Positions 1 to 11,496 of a DNA stretch of 64,000 nt are shown here, one piece after another. The stretch is from Crateriforma spongiae (GTDB taxonomy: Bacteria > Planctomycetota > Planctomycetia > Pirellulales > Pirellulaceae). The first letter of the stretch is position 1. Each line of letters starts with the position of its first letter. A program made the translations under genes and the position numbers. Under the pieces are notes generated by a model. That model was not told the origin of the DNA, did not search any database, and saw only the letters and a program-made list of their open reading frames with translations. The stretch is from the NCBI RefSeq assembly GCF_012290005.1, contig NZ_JAAXMS010000004.1, positions 620,001-684,000 of the forward strand, read 5' to 3'.

Positions 1-1550
1 TCGCAATCTTGGCCGGGCCCCAGCAGATAGACATAGCCGGAAAGCGATCCCAGGGGCAGTTCGCCAAAGTTGTATTCGATTCCGTCGTCGCCGCCGTCCA
101 GCTGAACACCGACGATGCTGTCACCCGGGTTGATGGCCGATCCGACCACGGTCCCGTCGATGGTTCCGGCCGCGTCGGTTCCGTCCTGCAAGTCGACCGG
201 CTGGTCCAACTGGACGATTTGGTAGTTGCCCGGTGCCAGGCCGGTGAATTGATACGCACCGGCGGCGTTGGTCGTCGCGATCAGACCCGACTGCGCGGCG
301 ATCGTATCGACGGGGATCAATTCAACGCGGATGCCCGACAATGGGACTTCGCCGGGATCACGACGGCCGTTGTCGTTGTCGTCGCGATAGACGAATCCGG
401 ACACCGATGCCGGATCGGCTTCGGCAAAGTCATACAGGATCGCTTCGGTATCACCGTCGACGATCAAGATGTTGGACAGTGAGTTGACGTTTTCAACGCT
501 GCCGACCGTTTGCCCGTCGACTTGACCCAGAACCGCACCGACGCTGAACAATCCGTCGGGTTGTGCTTGGACGACTTTGTATTCGCCGGGCATCAGACCC
601 AATGATTTTGCAAACTCATAGTGTCCATCGGCACCGGTCACGGCACGCAGCCCGGTATCGACAAAGGAGTTGCCTTGTTTTTGATACAACGCGATTTCAA
701 CGGCTTCGAGGACGCGTTCGCCTGATTCGCGTTTCAGGTCCAAGTCGTTGTCGACCCAGACGTATCCGCTGATCGATACCGGCTTTGGTGTTTGTACCGT
801 GGTTCCGACGGCGGCTGCGCTACGGTTGGGACGGCTGTCGATATGGGTGCCTTCGTCCGGCGGCAAGTCCAAGCCGTGGCTGGACGCGGGATCGCCAAAG
901 TCGTTGACGAACAGCGCATCGGCGACCGACGTTTCGTAGTGCGGCGCGTTGAAGGTGGCTTCCAGAATGGAATCCTGGAACTCTTGTCCCGATGTGATCA
1001 CGTCCAAGCCGGCGTTGAACGTGTCCAGGTCGGAACTTTGCCGCAGGACTTCGTCGACGTCCATCGTGAACTCCAAGCGGTCACCGGCTTGGAAGTTGGT
1101 CAGACGCAGGATCAGTTCTTGACCGCCGTCTTCGACAAAGGCTTGCGCGGTGGCGACCCGACCATCGGCCGTTTCAATCTTGACGATCTCAAAGTCGTGG
1201 GCACCGTTTTTTCCGAGGCCGCCGATGGCGGTGTCAAAGATCGGATCGCCGATGCTGACGCCGTCGCCGTATTTGTCGGTGTTGATCCGCAACTCGGTCA
1301 GTTCCGTCCCCGGGGCACCACCGGTGAAGGACAAGATGAATCGGTCGCCGCGTGAATCACTGCCGACGTCTTGGTCCGATTCCAAGTAGTCCGTTTCCAG
1401 ATAGACCACACCGACATGAATCGGATCGGCCGCCATCAACCGTCGTGATTCCAAGCGTTCCGGATGCAGACCGCGTCGTGAGACCGCCGCACGGGATCCG
1501 TTGGCGGGTGTCGAAGCGGTTCGTTTTTTTCGTTTCCGTTTCCAGATCAC
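1..1550 (-). CDS. Surface/exported protein with LEPR-like N-terminus and SdrD_B-like repeats (3' end outside window)
   Basis: The frame is open from a GTG at 1550 to the window edge (516 residues, C-terminus missing). GGAG lies about 9 nt upstream of the GTG, and an in-frame stop lies further upstream. A basic N-terminus (MIWKRKRKKR) is followed at residues 26-42 by a segment ending LESRRLMAAD, which matches the LEPR-XLL/LExRxLM motif at the head of many giant planctomycete surface proteins. Residues 43-250 have no recognised fold. Residues about 258-378 and 382-498 are two SdrD_B/Cna-B-like beta domains (SGYVWVDNDLD, SGFVYRDDNDNGRRDPGE), and a third starts near 502. The role is probably cell-surface or adhesive. 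No enzyme motif is visible. Family assignment is by motif recognition; the rest of the protein is unseen. Confidence 0.85.
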   Translation of the reverse strand, partial: MIWKRKRKKRTASTPANGSRAAVSRRGLHPERLESRRLMAADPIHVGVVYLETDYLESDQDVGSDSRGDRFILSFTGGAPGTELTELRINTDKYGDGVSIGDPIFDTAIGGLGKNGAHDFEIVKIETADGRVATAQAFVEDGGQELILRLTNFQAGDRLEFTMDVDEVLRQSSDLDTFNAGLDVITSGQEFQDSILEATFNAPHYETSVADALFVNDFGDPASSHGLDLPPDEGTHIDSRPNRSAAAVGTTVQTPKPVSISGYVWVDNDLDLKRESGERVLEAVEIALYQKQGNSFVDTGLRAVTGADGHYEFAKSLGLMPGEYKVVQAQPDGLFSVGAVLGQVDGQTVGSVENVNSLSNILIVDGDTEAILYDFAEADPASVSGFVYRDDNDNGRRDPGEVPLSGIRVELIPVDTIAAQSGLIATTNAAGAYQFTGLAPGNYQIVQLDQPVDLQDGTDAAGTIDGTVVGSAINPGDSIVGVQLDGGDDGIEYNFGELPLGSLSGYVYLLGPGQDC

Positions 1551-1691
1551 GTTGGATGCCTCCGTGCCCCTGATGGCAGTGTGACGCCCATCCGATGGGC
1601 GACGATTTGATTGGCGGAAAGGATGGATGGGGGATCATCGATCGCCGGGATGATGATCCGTCGATTGGACGTTTGCGGTTGCCTGGCGGAC

Positions 1692-2855
1692 TTAGCGATC
1701 CAGACGGTTGGGCCGTTCGACGATGCGGTCTTCGCGACCGGCCAATTGCGGAACGGATTCCTGAAGCGAATGCAGATCCCAGCGGCGGATCGTGGCGTCA
1801 TAGCTTCCGGAATACAGCCATTGGCCGGCCTGGGCGACATCGCTGATCGTCCCGCGGTGTCCGGCCAAATGTCCGATCAGTTGGCCAGCGTCGGTGTCGA
1901 TCAAGTGGATGCGATTGTCGCTGCCACCGGCTGCGGCAATGCGGCTATCCAGCATCGTGACGCAGAACAAACGACAGTTTCCGACGTGCACGCGGCGGGC
2001 GATCTTGCGATTGTTGACGTCAAAAACCACCACGTCGCCGTCTTCGCCCACCGAAACCATCGAATCGGAACCGCGACGGAACGCCATGCTGCGGATCCGG
2101 CCCCGGTGCAACGAGTGGTCACCGTTGGCTTTGACCGGATCGGTGGAAAATAGATGCACGTCGCCCACGCGACCGCCCACGGCCATGACTTTGCCGTCGG
2201 GGCTGAAGGCGATGCTGCGAAGGTCGCGACATCCACAACGCAGCTTGGTTTGTGCGGCCGGCTTTCCGATCAGAAACACTTCTTCGTCGAATCCGACCGC
2301 CGCCATTTGACGACCGGACGGATGGAATCGGACGCAGGTCAGCGCCGGGGCACCGTCGATGTGCTGGGTGGCGGCAAAGTCCGCGGCGCTGTGACGGATC
2401 ACGATGCAACCGTCGTTTCCGGATGAAACCAGCCGGTGTCCGGAATCGTCAAAGGCCAGTGTCCGAATCACATCGCGATGGTGATGCGTGGCATCGTCGG
2501 TCACCGTTCGCACGACTTCCATCGTCTCCGCGTCGATCAGGCGGATGGCCAAGTCGTCGCCGGCGGCGGCGATCAGACGGCCGGCCGGATCCGAAGCGAT
2601 CGCGGTGATCACCACCGATTGGTCGTCTTTGGTGACGTGTCGAAGTCGCAGGACTTGGCCGTCGTGCGGGACTCGCATGTTGACGGTCAGCTGCGTGGCA
2701 TCTGGCGGCGCAGCGCTGGACGGCTGTGTCCAATCGACGGGCGAAGCGATCAGTGCGGCGGCCAACATGCGACGAAGGGCGGACCGACGGGACACGATTC
2801 GGGGCAACCGCGACACATCGGCGGGGCCGGACGCCCGGGATGGATTCGATGGCAT
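1692..2855 (-). CDS. Tat-exported WD40-repeat protein
   Basis: This protein has 387 residues from the ATG at 2855. The same frame continues upstream to 3014, but that part is low-quality basic sequence. The chosen start puts a twin-arginine signal at residues about 20-45 (SRRSALRRMLAAALIAS). From residue 80 on, WD40-like blades repeat with the usual features: SPDGKVMAVGG, DDSGHRLVSSGNDG, LYSGSYDATIRRWDL. About seven blades would close one beta-propeller. WD40 propellers are binding platforms and no catalytic residues are expected. The signal suggests it folds in the cytoplasm and is exported. It stands alone, with a 216-bp gap to gluQ upstream. The partner is unknown. Confidence 0.85.
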   Translation of the reverse strand: MPSNPSRASGPADVSRLPRIVSRRSALRRMLAAALIASPVDWTQPSSAAPPDATQLTVNMRVPHDGQVLRLRHVTKDDQSVVITAIASDPAGRLIAAAGDDLAIRLIDAETMEVVRTVTDDATHHHRDVIRTLAFDDSGHRLVSSGNDGCIVIRHSAADFAATQHIDGAPALTCVRFHPSGRQMAAVGFDEEVFLIGKPAAQTKLRCGCRDLRSIAFSPDGKVMAVGGRVGDVHLFSTDPVKANGDHSLHRGRIRSMAFRRGSDSMVSVGEDGDVVVFDVNNRKIARRVHVGNCRLFCVTMLDSRIAAAGGSDNRIHLIDTDAGQLIGHLAGHRGTISDVAQAGQWLYSGSYDATIRRWDLHSLQESVPQLAGREDRIVERPNRLDR

Positions 2856-3071
2856 GGATCGGACCGTGGGGGAATTCGGGGGCGAAACAACGATTCCCAC
2901 GCCGGACCTTGGTGACGGCGGACCGCGACAACCGGCAGGGTCGTCTGCGGTACCGGCGCGTCGGTGGCGCACGGCGTGGCTTTGTCGTTCATCGGCCCGC
3001 CCGTTGGCCCGCATGACCCGAATAATCGGAAAACTGAGTGAAACACAGGTTTCCCCGGCCGCGGCGTCGGA

Positions 3072-4097
3072 TCAGCCCAATCGTGTCCATTTTGACGGCA
3101 CCACGACGCGGTCACGGTTCACGGTTGTCCAGTCCATTTGGGCGGCGATGTGGCGATGCAAGCGGTCCGTTTCCCATTCGCCGGCGGTCGGCAGATCGCC
3201 GATCCCCAATGACCCGGCGGCCCACAAGATCACGTCTTGCGGGTCAACGCCACAGCGACGCAGATGGTCCAGCCGCGTATCGCCGTGACGTTTGGCCAGT
3301 CGACGTCCGTCGTCCCCGATGACCAGCGGGACGTGAGCATAGCTGGGCACCGAAAGCCCCAATGCGTCGGCTAATTCGATTTGCCAGAACGTGCTGTCGA
3401 TCAAGTCGTCGCCGCGAACGACTTCCGTCACCCCCATTGCATCATCATCGAGGATCACGGCCAGTTGATAGGCCGCTTCACCCGTCTTGCGTGTCACCGG
3501 AACATCGCCCAAGTCGCGTCTCGGGTTCAACGACTGGGAACCGGCAACGGCATCATCAAAGTGCACGACTTGGTCGCGGACTCGAAATCGCCAGCAATAC
3601 GTGCCTTCCGCTGGGATCGGATCGCCTTCGGTCCAATCGCTGCATAGGCCGGGATAGACCATGTGTCCGAATTCGGCATGCGGTGCCGATGCGGCGCTTT
3701 CGATGTCGCGTCGCGTGCAAGTGCACGGATAAACGCGGCCCAGAGATCGCAGCTTGGCGATCGCCTGGTCGTATCGATCGGTACGTTGCGTTTGGATGTA
3801 CGGTCCGCTGGGGCCGCCGACATCAGGGCCTTCGTCCCATTCGATGCCCAGCCAGCGCAGATCGTCGATCGCTTGTTGGATCGCCCAGGGTTTGACGCGA
3901 GGCGAATCGATGTCTTCGATCCGCAGCACCATCGGGGCCGATTGCCGGATCATCGACCAATGTGCGACCAAGTACGTCCGCGCGTTGCCGGGATGCTGGG
4001 CGCCGGTGGGCGACGGCGCCAGGCGACCTTTGACCGACGTTTTGTCGTGCGGGGGTTTTGTGGCAGGCGTTCTTTGGGGGCGGTCAGAATTCGGCAT
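3072..4097 (-). CDS. gluQ: Glutamyl-Q tRNA(Asp) synthetase
   Basis: This is a class I aminoacyl-tRNA synthetase paralogue of 341 residues. It has the catalytic core but no anticodon-binding domain, as is typical of GluQ-RS, which attaches glutamate to queuosine in tRNA(Asp). The N-terminal signature is [17 protein letters not shown], with HPGN standing in for [14 protein letters not shown] follows. A CTC plus YPGLC cysteine pattern fits the zinc site, and the KMSKS-equivalent is [12 protein letters not shown]. The ATG at 4097 lies inside the end of asnS (14-bp overlap), so translation is probably coupled. A longer frame to 4154 would overlap asnS further and adds nothing conserved. Discriminating tRNA-Glu from GluQ function rests on the missing C-terminal domain. 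Confidence 0.9.
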   Translation of the reverse strand: MPNSDRPQRTPATKPPHDKTSVKGRLAPSPTGAQHPGNARTYLVAHWSMIRQSAPMVLRIEDIDSPRVKPWAIQQAIDDLRWLGIEWDEGPDVGGPSGPYIQTQRTDRYDQAIAKLRSLGRVYPCTCTRRDIESAASAPHAEFGHMVYPGLCSDWTEGDPIPAEGTYCWRFRVRDQVVHFDDAVAGSQSLNPRRDLGDVPVTRKTGEAAYQLAVILDDDAMGVTEVVRGDDLIDSTFWQIELADALGLSVPSYAHVPLVIGDDGRRLAKRHGDTRLDHLRRCGVDPQDVILWAAGSLGIGDLPTAGEWETDRLHRHIAAQMDWTTVNRDRVVVPSKWTRLG

Positions 4098-5478
4098 TGC
4101 CGGGCGTTCGAGGGAACGGAATGACGTCGCGAATGTTGGCCATGCCGGAAACATACTGGACGACGCGTTCCAAGCCCAAGCCGAATCCGGCGTGCGGGAC
4201 AGTTCCGTACCGCCGCAGATCGATGTACCACCAATAATCGTCTTGATTCAATCCGGCCTGGTCCATTCGGCGGGTCAACACGTCCAGTCGTTCTTCACGT
4301 TGGCTGCCGCCGATGATTTCACCCACGCCGGGAACCAACACGTCCATCGCGGCAACGGTTTTCTCGTCATCGCTCAGCCGCATGTAAAACGGTTTGATGG
4401 TCGATGGATAGTCGGTCAAGATCACCGGGCCGTCGACATATTTTTCGGTCAGATACCGTTCGTGTTCGGCTTGCAGATCGACGCCCCAGGAAACCGGGTA
4501 TTCGAATTTCGCGTCGGCCTTTTCCAACACGTCGATCGCATCGGTGTACGTCATGTGACGAAACGGTGCTTCGGCAACGGCGGTCAACTGGTCCAAGATA
4601 CCCGGCTGGATTCGCTGGTTAAAAAACTGCATGTCTTCGTCACAGCGATCCAGGCAATCCCGCAGCAATCGCTTCAAGTATCGTTCGGCCAACGCCATGT
4701 TGTCTGACAGGTCGAAGAAGGCGGCTTCCGGTTCGACCATCCAAAATTCGGCCAGGTGCCGACTGGTGTTGCTATTTTCGGCGCGGAACGTCGGTCCGAA
4801 CGTGTACACACGGCCCAGTGCGGTGGCATAGGTTTCCGCGTTCAGTTGGCCGCTGACGGTCAGATAGGCGGGCCGATGGAAGAAGTCCAATTCGTGATTG
4901 ACGGGTTTGCCCGACGCGGCCAAACGATCCAAGTCCAGCGTGGTGACGCGGAACATTTCGCCCGCCCCTTCGCAATCGCTGGCCGTGATGATCGGCGTGT
5001 TCAGATAAAAGAAGCCTTCGTCGTGAAAGAAGTCGTGCGTCGACCGGCTGATCGAATCACGGACCCGCATCACAGCACCGAACGTGTTGGTTCGGGGCCG
5101 CAAGTGGGCCCATTCACGCAGTTTTTCAAAGCTGTGGCGTTTTTTCTGCAGCGGATACGTTTCGCCGTCGGCCCAACCCAAGACGCGGATCTCGTCGGCC
5201 TGCATTTCAGTCGCCTGGCCTTTGGCGGGCGATTCGGCCAAGCGTCCGATCGCGACGATGCTGCACCCGGCCCCCAGGCGTTTGATTTCCGATTCGTAGT
5301 TCGACAGTTCGCCGGGCGCGACGACCTGCAGACTGCCGAAACAGCTGCCGTCGTTCACTTCGATGAAACTGAACCCGCCTTTGGAATCACGGCGTGTCCG
5401 TACCCAGCCGCGAATTTCGACATCGGGTCCAATCGCTGATTCTTTTCGGGCTTCCGCCACAGAGGTCCAAGTGCTCAT
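4084..5478 (-). CDS. asnS: Asparaginyl-tRNA synthetase
   Basis: This class IIb synthetase has 464 residues. An N-terminal OB-fold anticodon-binding domain covers residues about 18-110 ([17 protein letters not shown]). The catalytic domain carries motif 2 ([19 protein letters not shown]) and motif 3 ([21 protein letters not shown]), and the protein ends in [12 protein letters not shown], the usual AsnRS C-terminus. It charges tRNA-Asn in the cytoplasm. The start is the ATG at 5478, with AAGGA about 12 nt upstream. It is the first gene of a two-gene unit with gluQ, which starts inside it. Length and motifs are normal for the family. Confidence 0.97.
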   Translation of the reverse strand: MSTWTSVAEARKESAIGPDVEIRGWVRTRRDSKGGFSFIEVNDGSCFGSLQVVAPGELSNYESEIKRLGAGCSIVAIGRLAESPAKGQATEMQADEIRVLGWADGETYPLQKKRHSFEKLREWAHLRPRTNTFGAVMRVRDSISRSTHDFFHDEGFFYLNTPIITASDCEGAGEMFRVTTLDLDRLAASGKPVNHELDFFHRPAYLTVSGQLNAETYATALGRVYTFGPTFRAENSNTSRHLAEFWMVEPEAAFFDLSDNMALAERYLKRLLRDCLDRCDEDMQFFNQRIQPGILDQLTAVAEAPFRHMTYTDAIDVLEKADAKFEYPVSWGVDLQAEHERYLTEKYVDGPVILTDYPSTIKPFYMRLSDDEKTVAAMDVLVPGVGEIIGGSQREERLDVLTRRMDQAGLNQDDYWWYIDLRRYGTVPHAGFGLGLERVVQYVSGMANIRDVIPFPRTPGNAEF

Positions 5479-5615
5479 CTTGTCTTCGTCCTTGTTCCGG
5501 GCACTCTCGTAGGAACGCTCTGGGGTTCAATGTTGGAAACGGGCTTATCTTTGCAAACCGGTATTGTCGCTAGCAGCCGACTTTATCATTGGAATCCGCA
5601 AGGCGGATGAACTGA

Positions 5616-7214
5616 TTAGACCTTCGAATCGGTCGGCACAACGAGTTCGGCCGCAGGCTCTTTGGCTGGCATGATCTTCTTGATCACGTTGCCGTAGATT
5701 TTGATCCCCGATCCGATGGTGGCAACGGCCAGCGCGATCACCAAGATGGAGTTGAACAGAAATCGCGGAACCCCACTGCCAACGGCATCGCCGATGTAGC
5801 TTCGCTTGTTGTTCATGATCAAAAACGTCAGGTATGCGATCGGCAACATCGTAAAGCAGACGGCCGATGCCGCGACCGGGAACCAAATTGGCAACGTCGC
5901 CACAACGCCCAGGATGCCGATCGCGGGAGTCAGGGCGAACAATCGGAAACGCTTTTTGGTTTGTTCCAGCCCCAGCATTTCACAGAAAGTGAATCCGCAA
6001 ACGACCATGTGCGTGCTGATCGCACCGCAGGTCATCCCGATCAAGCCCAAGTCGAAGATCACGCGGCCGGCGTTTTCACCAAGCACACCACCAAGCGCCT
6101 TGGCCGCGCCCAGCGGGCGAATCGTTGTGTTGACGACATCCGCGCCGTCATAAACTCCGCCGACCTTCATCGCGATGATCACCAGCGAGGTCACCAGCAC
6201 GAAGGGCAAGAACATCGTCATGCCCAAATCCCAGCGGGCAAGCTTTTTGTGGTGAACGCCCCAACCCTTTTTCAACAGCGAGTACGGGTACAGGAACGTC
6301 ATGTTGATACCGACCGCGGCACCAAGCATCCCCAGCACTTGGGTGACCGTGCTGTTGTTCAGTGAACCATCGACGTTCCACAGGTTCGGGATTCCGTACC
6401 AGCCGATGAAGCCTTTGAAGATCTCCCCCGCTTCGGCCGCCACGACATCAATTTTGGCGACCACCACGATTCCGAACATCACGACGACCAAGGCAATGCA
6501 GCCGCGTAGAAACCACTCGTAAATTCGAACGCCCTTGGAATCGCCGCCGTAGTTGAACGTGGTCACGATATTGATGCACAAGATCAAAATTCCGATCCCG
6601 AAACTGATTGCCAAGCCGGCTGTTGTGAACCCCAGACCCAAGGGCGTGCTTTCGCTGGTGACCTTGCTCAGGTTCGCTTTGGCCTGGTCAATGATCGCGG
6701 GATCATTCGTTTTCATCGCCTCGTCGACGGCGCTGCTGGCTGCGGTGATTTCTGGCGGGATGCTAACGATTTCCTGCAACGCACCCAGGTCACGCGCGGC
6801 ACTGGCGGCCAAACCATATTGCGGAAAGTGCCAAATGATCGACGACATGATCGTGCCAAGCGCCCACAAGACGACCAGCCATTTTCCGATCTCGCGTCCG
6901 AACGATTTGTAAGGCCGTTCGCCCGTGGTCAAAACCACATTGCTGAGTGCACCGAGCATCATGACGCCCAAGAACATCGCAACCGGCTGGACCCACAACA
7001 GTTTGTATCCAAACGATGCACCGGCGATCACGGATGCCGCAGCACTTCCGGCGCCCAATGTCATGGCGCTTTGCAACAACCCGGGCCCGGTCCGTTTAAT
7101 GTAGCCCAACGCGGAAGATGCAAAGGGCAGCCCATTGAGACGTTCGAGCTCAGCGATCTCAGCTTTCATTGCATCCGAAACGGCTGCTTGTGACGAGCTT
7201 GCTTGTTCTGACAT
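5616..7214 (-). CDS. Divergent Nramp-family membrane transporter
   Basis: This is a polytopic membrane protein of 532 residues with about 11 hydrophobic segments and a soluble N-terminus of about 40 residues. The start of the membrane domain (YIKRTGPGLLQSAMTLGAGSAA) aligns with Nramp TM1. However, the DPGN metal-binding motif of true Mn/Fe transporters is not present: this position reads LGAG. The TM6 region (GMTCGAISTHMVV) likewise lacks the MPH signature. An extra polar stretch of about 45 residues (EIVSIPPEITAAS... to VTSES) sits between early helices. The substrate is therefore unlikely to be inferred safely from the family. The gene stands alone; AGGA precedes the ATG. The fold assignment is by resemblance and is the main uncertainty. 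Confidence 0.75.
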   Translation of the reverse strand: MSEQASSSQAAVSDAMKAEIAELERLNGLPFASSALGYIKRTGPGLLQSAMTLGAGSAAASVIAGASFGYKLLWVQPVAMFLGVMMLGALSNVVLTTGERPYKSFGREIGKWLVVLWALGTIMSSIIWHFPQYGLAASAARDLGALQEIVSIPPEITAASSAVDEAMKTNDPAIIDQAKANLSKVTSESTPLGLGFTTAGLAISFGIGILILCINIVTTFNYGGDSKGVRIYEWFLRGCIALVVVMFGIVVVAKIDVVAAEAGEIFKGFIGWYGIPNLWNVDGSLNNSTVTQVLGMLGAAVGINMTFLYPYSLLKKGWGVHHKKLARWDLGMTMFLPFVLVTSLVIIAMKVGGVYDGADVVNTTIRPLGAAKALGGVLGENAGRVIFDLGLIGMTCGAISTHMVVCGFTFCEMLGLEQTKKRFRLFALTPAIGILGVVATLPIWFPVAASAVCFTMLPIAYLTFLIMNNKRSYIGDAVGSGVPRFLFNSILVIALAVATIGSGIKIYGNVIKKIMPAKEPAAELVVPTDSKV

Positions 7215-7813
7215 TGCTGAGTCCTGAGGGGGGCTGTCAACACAGGGGGGAATGGAGGCAACGCGCAGAGGACATCGATCGAAGTACCGCCTGACGCACA
7301 GCGAGGGATCGACAGAATATCAGACGCTGTGGGCCGACGAAACTAGCAGGAAAGGTTCAGCGGGGGCGCAAAGATCATCCACCCAAACACAACGACGCGC
7401 GAGACTCAGTTGCAAGCCTGAGAATGGTTGCAAGCCAGAGAATCGGTCACAAGCCTTGCACCGTCGCCAGCGTTGGCGTTGAACCCCGTCGGCAGCGTTG
7501 GCGTTGATCCACTGTGACCGAGCCGGAAGGAAACGACCGCCGATGGTTCGCGTTTCGTCCCCAGGTTTTTGCACAGATGCGGCGGAGCCATGATGGATAA
7601 CGGGCGAAGTCTTCACCGCGGGATACCCACCGGGCGTGAAATCGTGCCAACATGTCGCACGCCCAAAAAACTTACCGAATCGTCCGACAATTCGGCCTAG
7701 GGTTTCCTTGTCGGATGCAACGGTCGGCGATGCGGGGGCGTCGTTGATCGATGGAAGGCACCAGCGATCCGGCGACCCATCTTTTCTGACCGTCTTATTC
7801 GGGGCACCCAATC
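7215..7813. other. Gene-poor spacer with short repeats
   Basis: No convincing gene lies between the Nramp-like gene and the small ORF at 7814. The open frames here are low quality and have no homology that I recognise. The segment contains the short repeats at 7409-7515 and presumably the promoter of the Nramp-like gene near its right-hand side of 7214. Nothing else stands out. Confidence 0.5.
7409..7515. repeat. Short degenerate tandem repeats
   Basis: A motif close to GTTGCAAGCCTGAGAATG starts at 7409 and 7427, and a weaker third copy starts at about 7446, giving a period of 18-19 bp. Directly after, CAGCGTTGGCGTTGA occurs at 7468 and again about 25 bp later. The first of these lies in a small palindrome (CGCCAGCGTTGGCG). 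The copies are few and imperfect, so this may be simple sequence drift. No function is suggested. Confidence 0.5.
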
Positions 7814-8092
7814 ATGCGGATGACGCTGTTCAGCTTCGTCGTTTGTCTGACCGGTTTACTTGCCGCATCAGGCTTGTCCGGGCAAAGCGAACCTGGTGGA
7901 AAGTTGCGACTGCGGCCGGTCAACGTCGCCACCAACGGCGGCGACGTCGGGAAAGAATTGCGTTTCAACGATTCGCGGCTTTCACGGCAAACCGCCGGAC
8001 GCACGGTCCCATCGCCGGCCCACAACGCGGATCGGATGCCGACCCGCGAGGTCAGGGGCAATGCCGATCAAACGTCTTTTTCGCCCAGGTAG
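7814..8092 (+). CDS. Possible small secreted protein
   Basis: This is an open frame of 92 codons whose first 23 residues look like a Sec signal peptide ([20 protein letters not shown], then LSGQ). The mature part is short, polar and Arg/Asn-rich with no recognised domain. No other gene occupies 7814-8067, and the 3' end overlaps the end of the convergent trxB gene by 25 bp. There is no clear Shine-Dalgarno site. The signal-like N-terminus favours a real gene; the lack of homology, the short length and the overlap count against it. Confidence 0.4.
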   Translation: MRMTLFSFVVCLTGLLAASGLSGQSEPGGKLRLRPVNVATNGGDVGKELRFNDSRLSRQTAGRTVPSPAHNADRMPTREVRGNADQTSFSPR

Positions 8093-9141
8093 CGTTCGGC
8101 ATCCAGAGCGGCCATGCACCCGGTGCCGGCTGATGTGATCGCTTGACGGTAGTAATCGTCGGCAACGTCACCGGCGGCGAACACTCCGTCGACTTCGGTG
8201 TTGGTCCGGAACGGCTTGGTCCACTGCAGATAACCTTCGTCGTTCATCTTCAGGGCGTCTTTCAGGAACGCCGTGTTGGGCGTGTGTCCGATCGCAAGGA
8301 ACAATCCGCCGACGTCCAAGTTTTCCGTTTCGTCATCCACGGTGCTCTTCAGCCGCAACGCGTTGACTTGGTTGCCGTCGCCCAAGACTTCGTCGACGAC
8401 ACGATTCCACTTGATTTCGATGTTGGGGTGATTCATCGCGCGGTCCTGCATCACCTTGCTGGCACGCATTTCGTCGCGACGGATGATCATGTAGATCGTC
8501 GCGGCGTTCTTCAGGTTGGCCAGATACGTGGCTTCTTCCACCGCGGAATCGCCACCGCCGACGACGGCCAACGGCTTGCTGCGATAGATCGGCAAAGCGC
8601 CGTCGCAGACCGCACACGCGCTGACGCCCTTGTTTTTGTAGGCTTCTTCGCTGGGCAGGCCCAAGTAATTCGCACGCGCGCCTGTGGCCACGATCACGGT
8701 ATGAGTCTTCACCGATTCGCCGCTGCCGGTGTGCAGCGTGTGGACGCCGCCGCTGTTGAAATCCACGCCGACGATGTCATCGGAAACGACTTTGGTGCCG
8801 AAATTCAGCGCCTGTTGCTTCATCAATTCCATCAGCTCGACGCCTTGGACCGCGTAGTGCGGCTGGCCGTCCTTTTCGTGGCCTTGGGGGACCATGGGCA
8901 AGTTGTAATGCCGGTCCTTGTCAACCGCGGATTCGACGAACGCGCGGATGTTACCGGCGGGAAAGCCCGCAAAGTTTTCCACTTCGGTCGTGTAAGCCAA
9001 TTGTCCCAGCGGGATCATTTCCGGTTTGACGGTTCCCTCGTACAAGACCGGGTTCAGGTTGGCGCGGGCGGCGTAGATGGCAGCCGACCAGCCGGCCGGT
9101 CCACTGCCGATGATGATGGTTTTTTCGATGGAGTCAGCCAT
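8068..9141 (-). CDS. trxB: Thioredoxin reductase (NADPH)
   Basis: This FAD/NADPH disulfide reductase of 357 residues regenerates reduced thioredoxin in the cytoplasm. The FAD-binding GSGPAG motif is at residues 12-17, the NADPH-binding [10 protein letters not shown] motif is in the second Rossmann domain, and the redox pair CAVC is at 176-179. The C-terminal FAD motif is [21 protein letters not shown]. The start is the ATG at 9141, preceded by GAGGAAAG; the frame continues upstream but without conserved sequence. The protein is about 40 residues longer than E. coli TrxB. The extra segment sits around residues 68-100 ([15 protein letters not shown]), between the FAD domain and the LMELMKQQ helix. 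Confidence 0.95.
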   Translation of the reverse strand: MADSIEKTIIIGSGPAGWSAAIYAARANLNPVLYEGTVKPEMIPLGQLAYTTEVENFAGFPAGNIRAFVESAVDKDRHYNLPMVPQGHEKDGQPHYAVQGVELMELMKQQALNFGTKVVSDDIVGVDFNSGGVHTLHTGSGESVKTHTVIVATGARANYLGLPSEEAYKNKGVSACAVCDGALPIYRSKPLAVVGGGDSAVEEATYLANLKNAATIYMIIRRDEMRASKVMQDRAMNHPNIEIKWNRVVDEVLGDGNQVNALRLKSTVDDETENLDVGGLFLAIGHTPNTAFLKDALKMNDEGYLQWTKPFRTNTEVDGVFAAGDVADDYYRQAITSAGTGCMAALDAERYLGEKDV

Positions 9142-9553
9142 GGATCTGTCTTTCCTCACAGAAGGTGAATGCTGGTGTCGTTGTCGGATCGTTCGTGTCG
9201 CTGGGGGGCCATCGACGAAGGCGTCATCATTGCAATGACCAAAGGAACCGGAGGAGTGCCAAAGCGGCGCCGCGTGGATCAAAACGCCCGTCATGCCGGG
9301 GCGGCATTTTGGGAATCGGGCAAGCCGAATTTTGCCCGCCGGGGCTCCGCAGCGCCGTGTGCGTCCGGTTCGGCAGCGTTAGTATAGGTGGCCACCAATA
9401 TCCGCCCCAGGGGCGACCATTGCCCGGAATTCCGGCGTCAAAAACGGACCTAATTTCCGGCACCGCCTGAACCTTTTGGCGTGGTGGAAACCGTCCGACG
9501 CGTTTGCCGCGACGATCCGCCCGGTCGCCAACCCTTTGCCGTAACCATCGCCA
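9142..9553. other. Divergent intergenic region between trxB and cstA
   Basis: This 412-bp spacer lies between two divergently transcribed genes, so it should hold both promoters. No coding frame in it looks real, and no clear operator, riboswitch or hairpin was recognised. Confidence 0.5.
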
Positions 9554-11422
<1,869 letters not shown>

Positions 11423-11496
11423 ACGCCACAACAACGTCGACCGATGCGTCGATTCACGATCCGCCGTTTTCCGCCCAAACCCGTTCAGTCTGCGTT

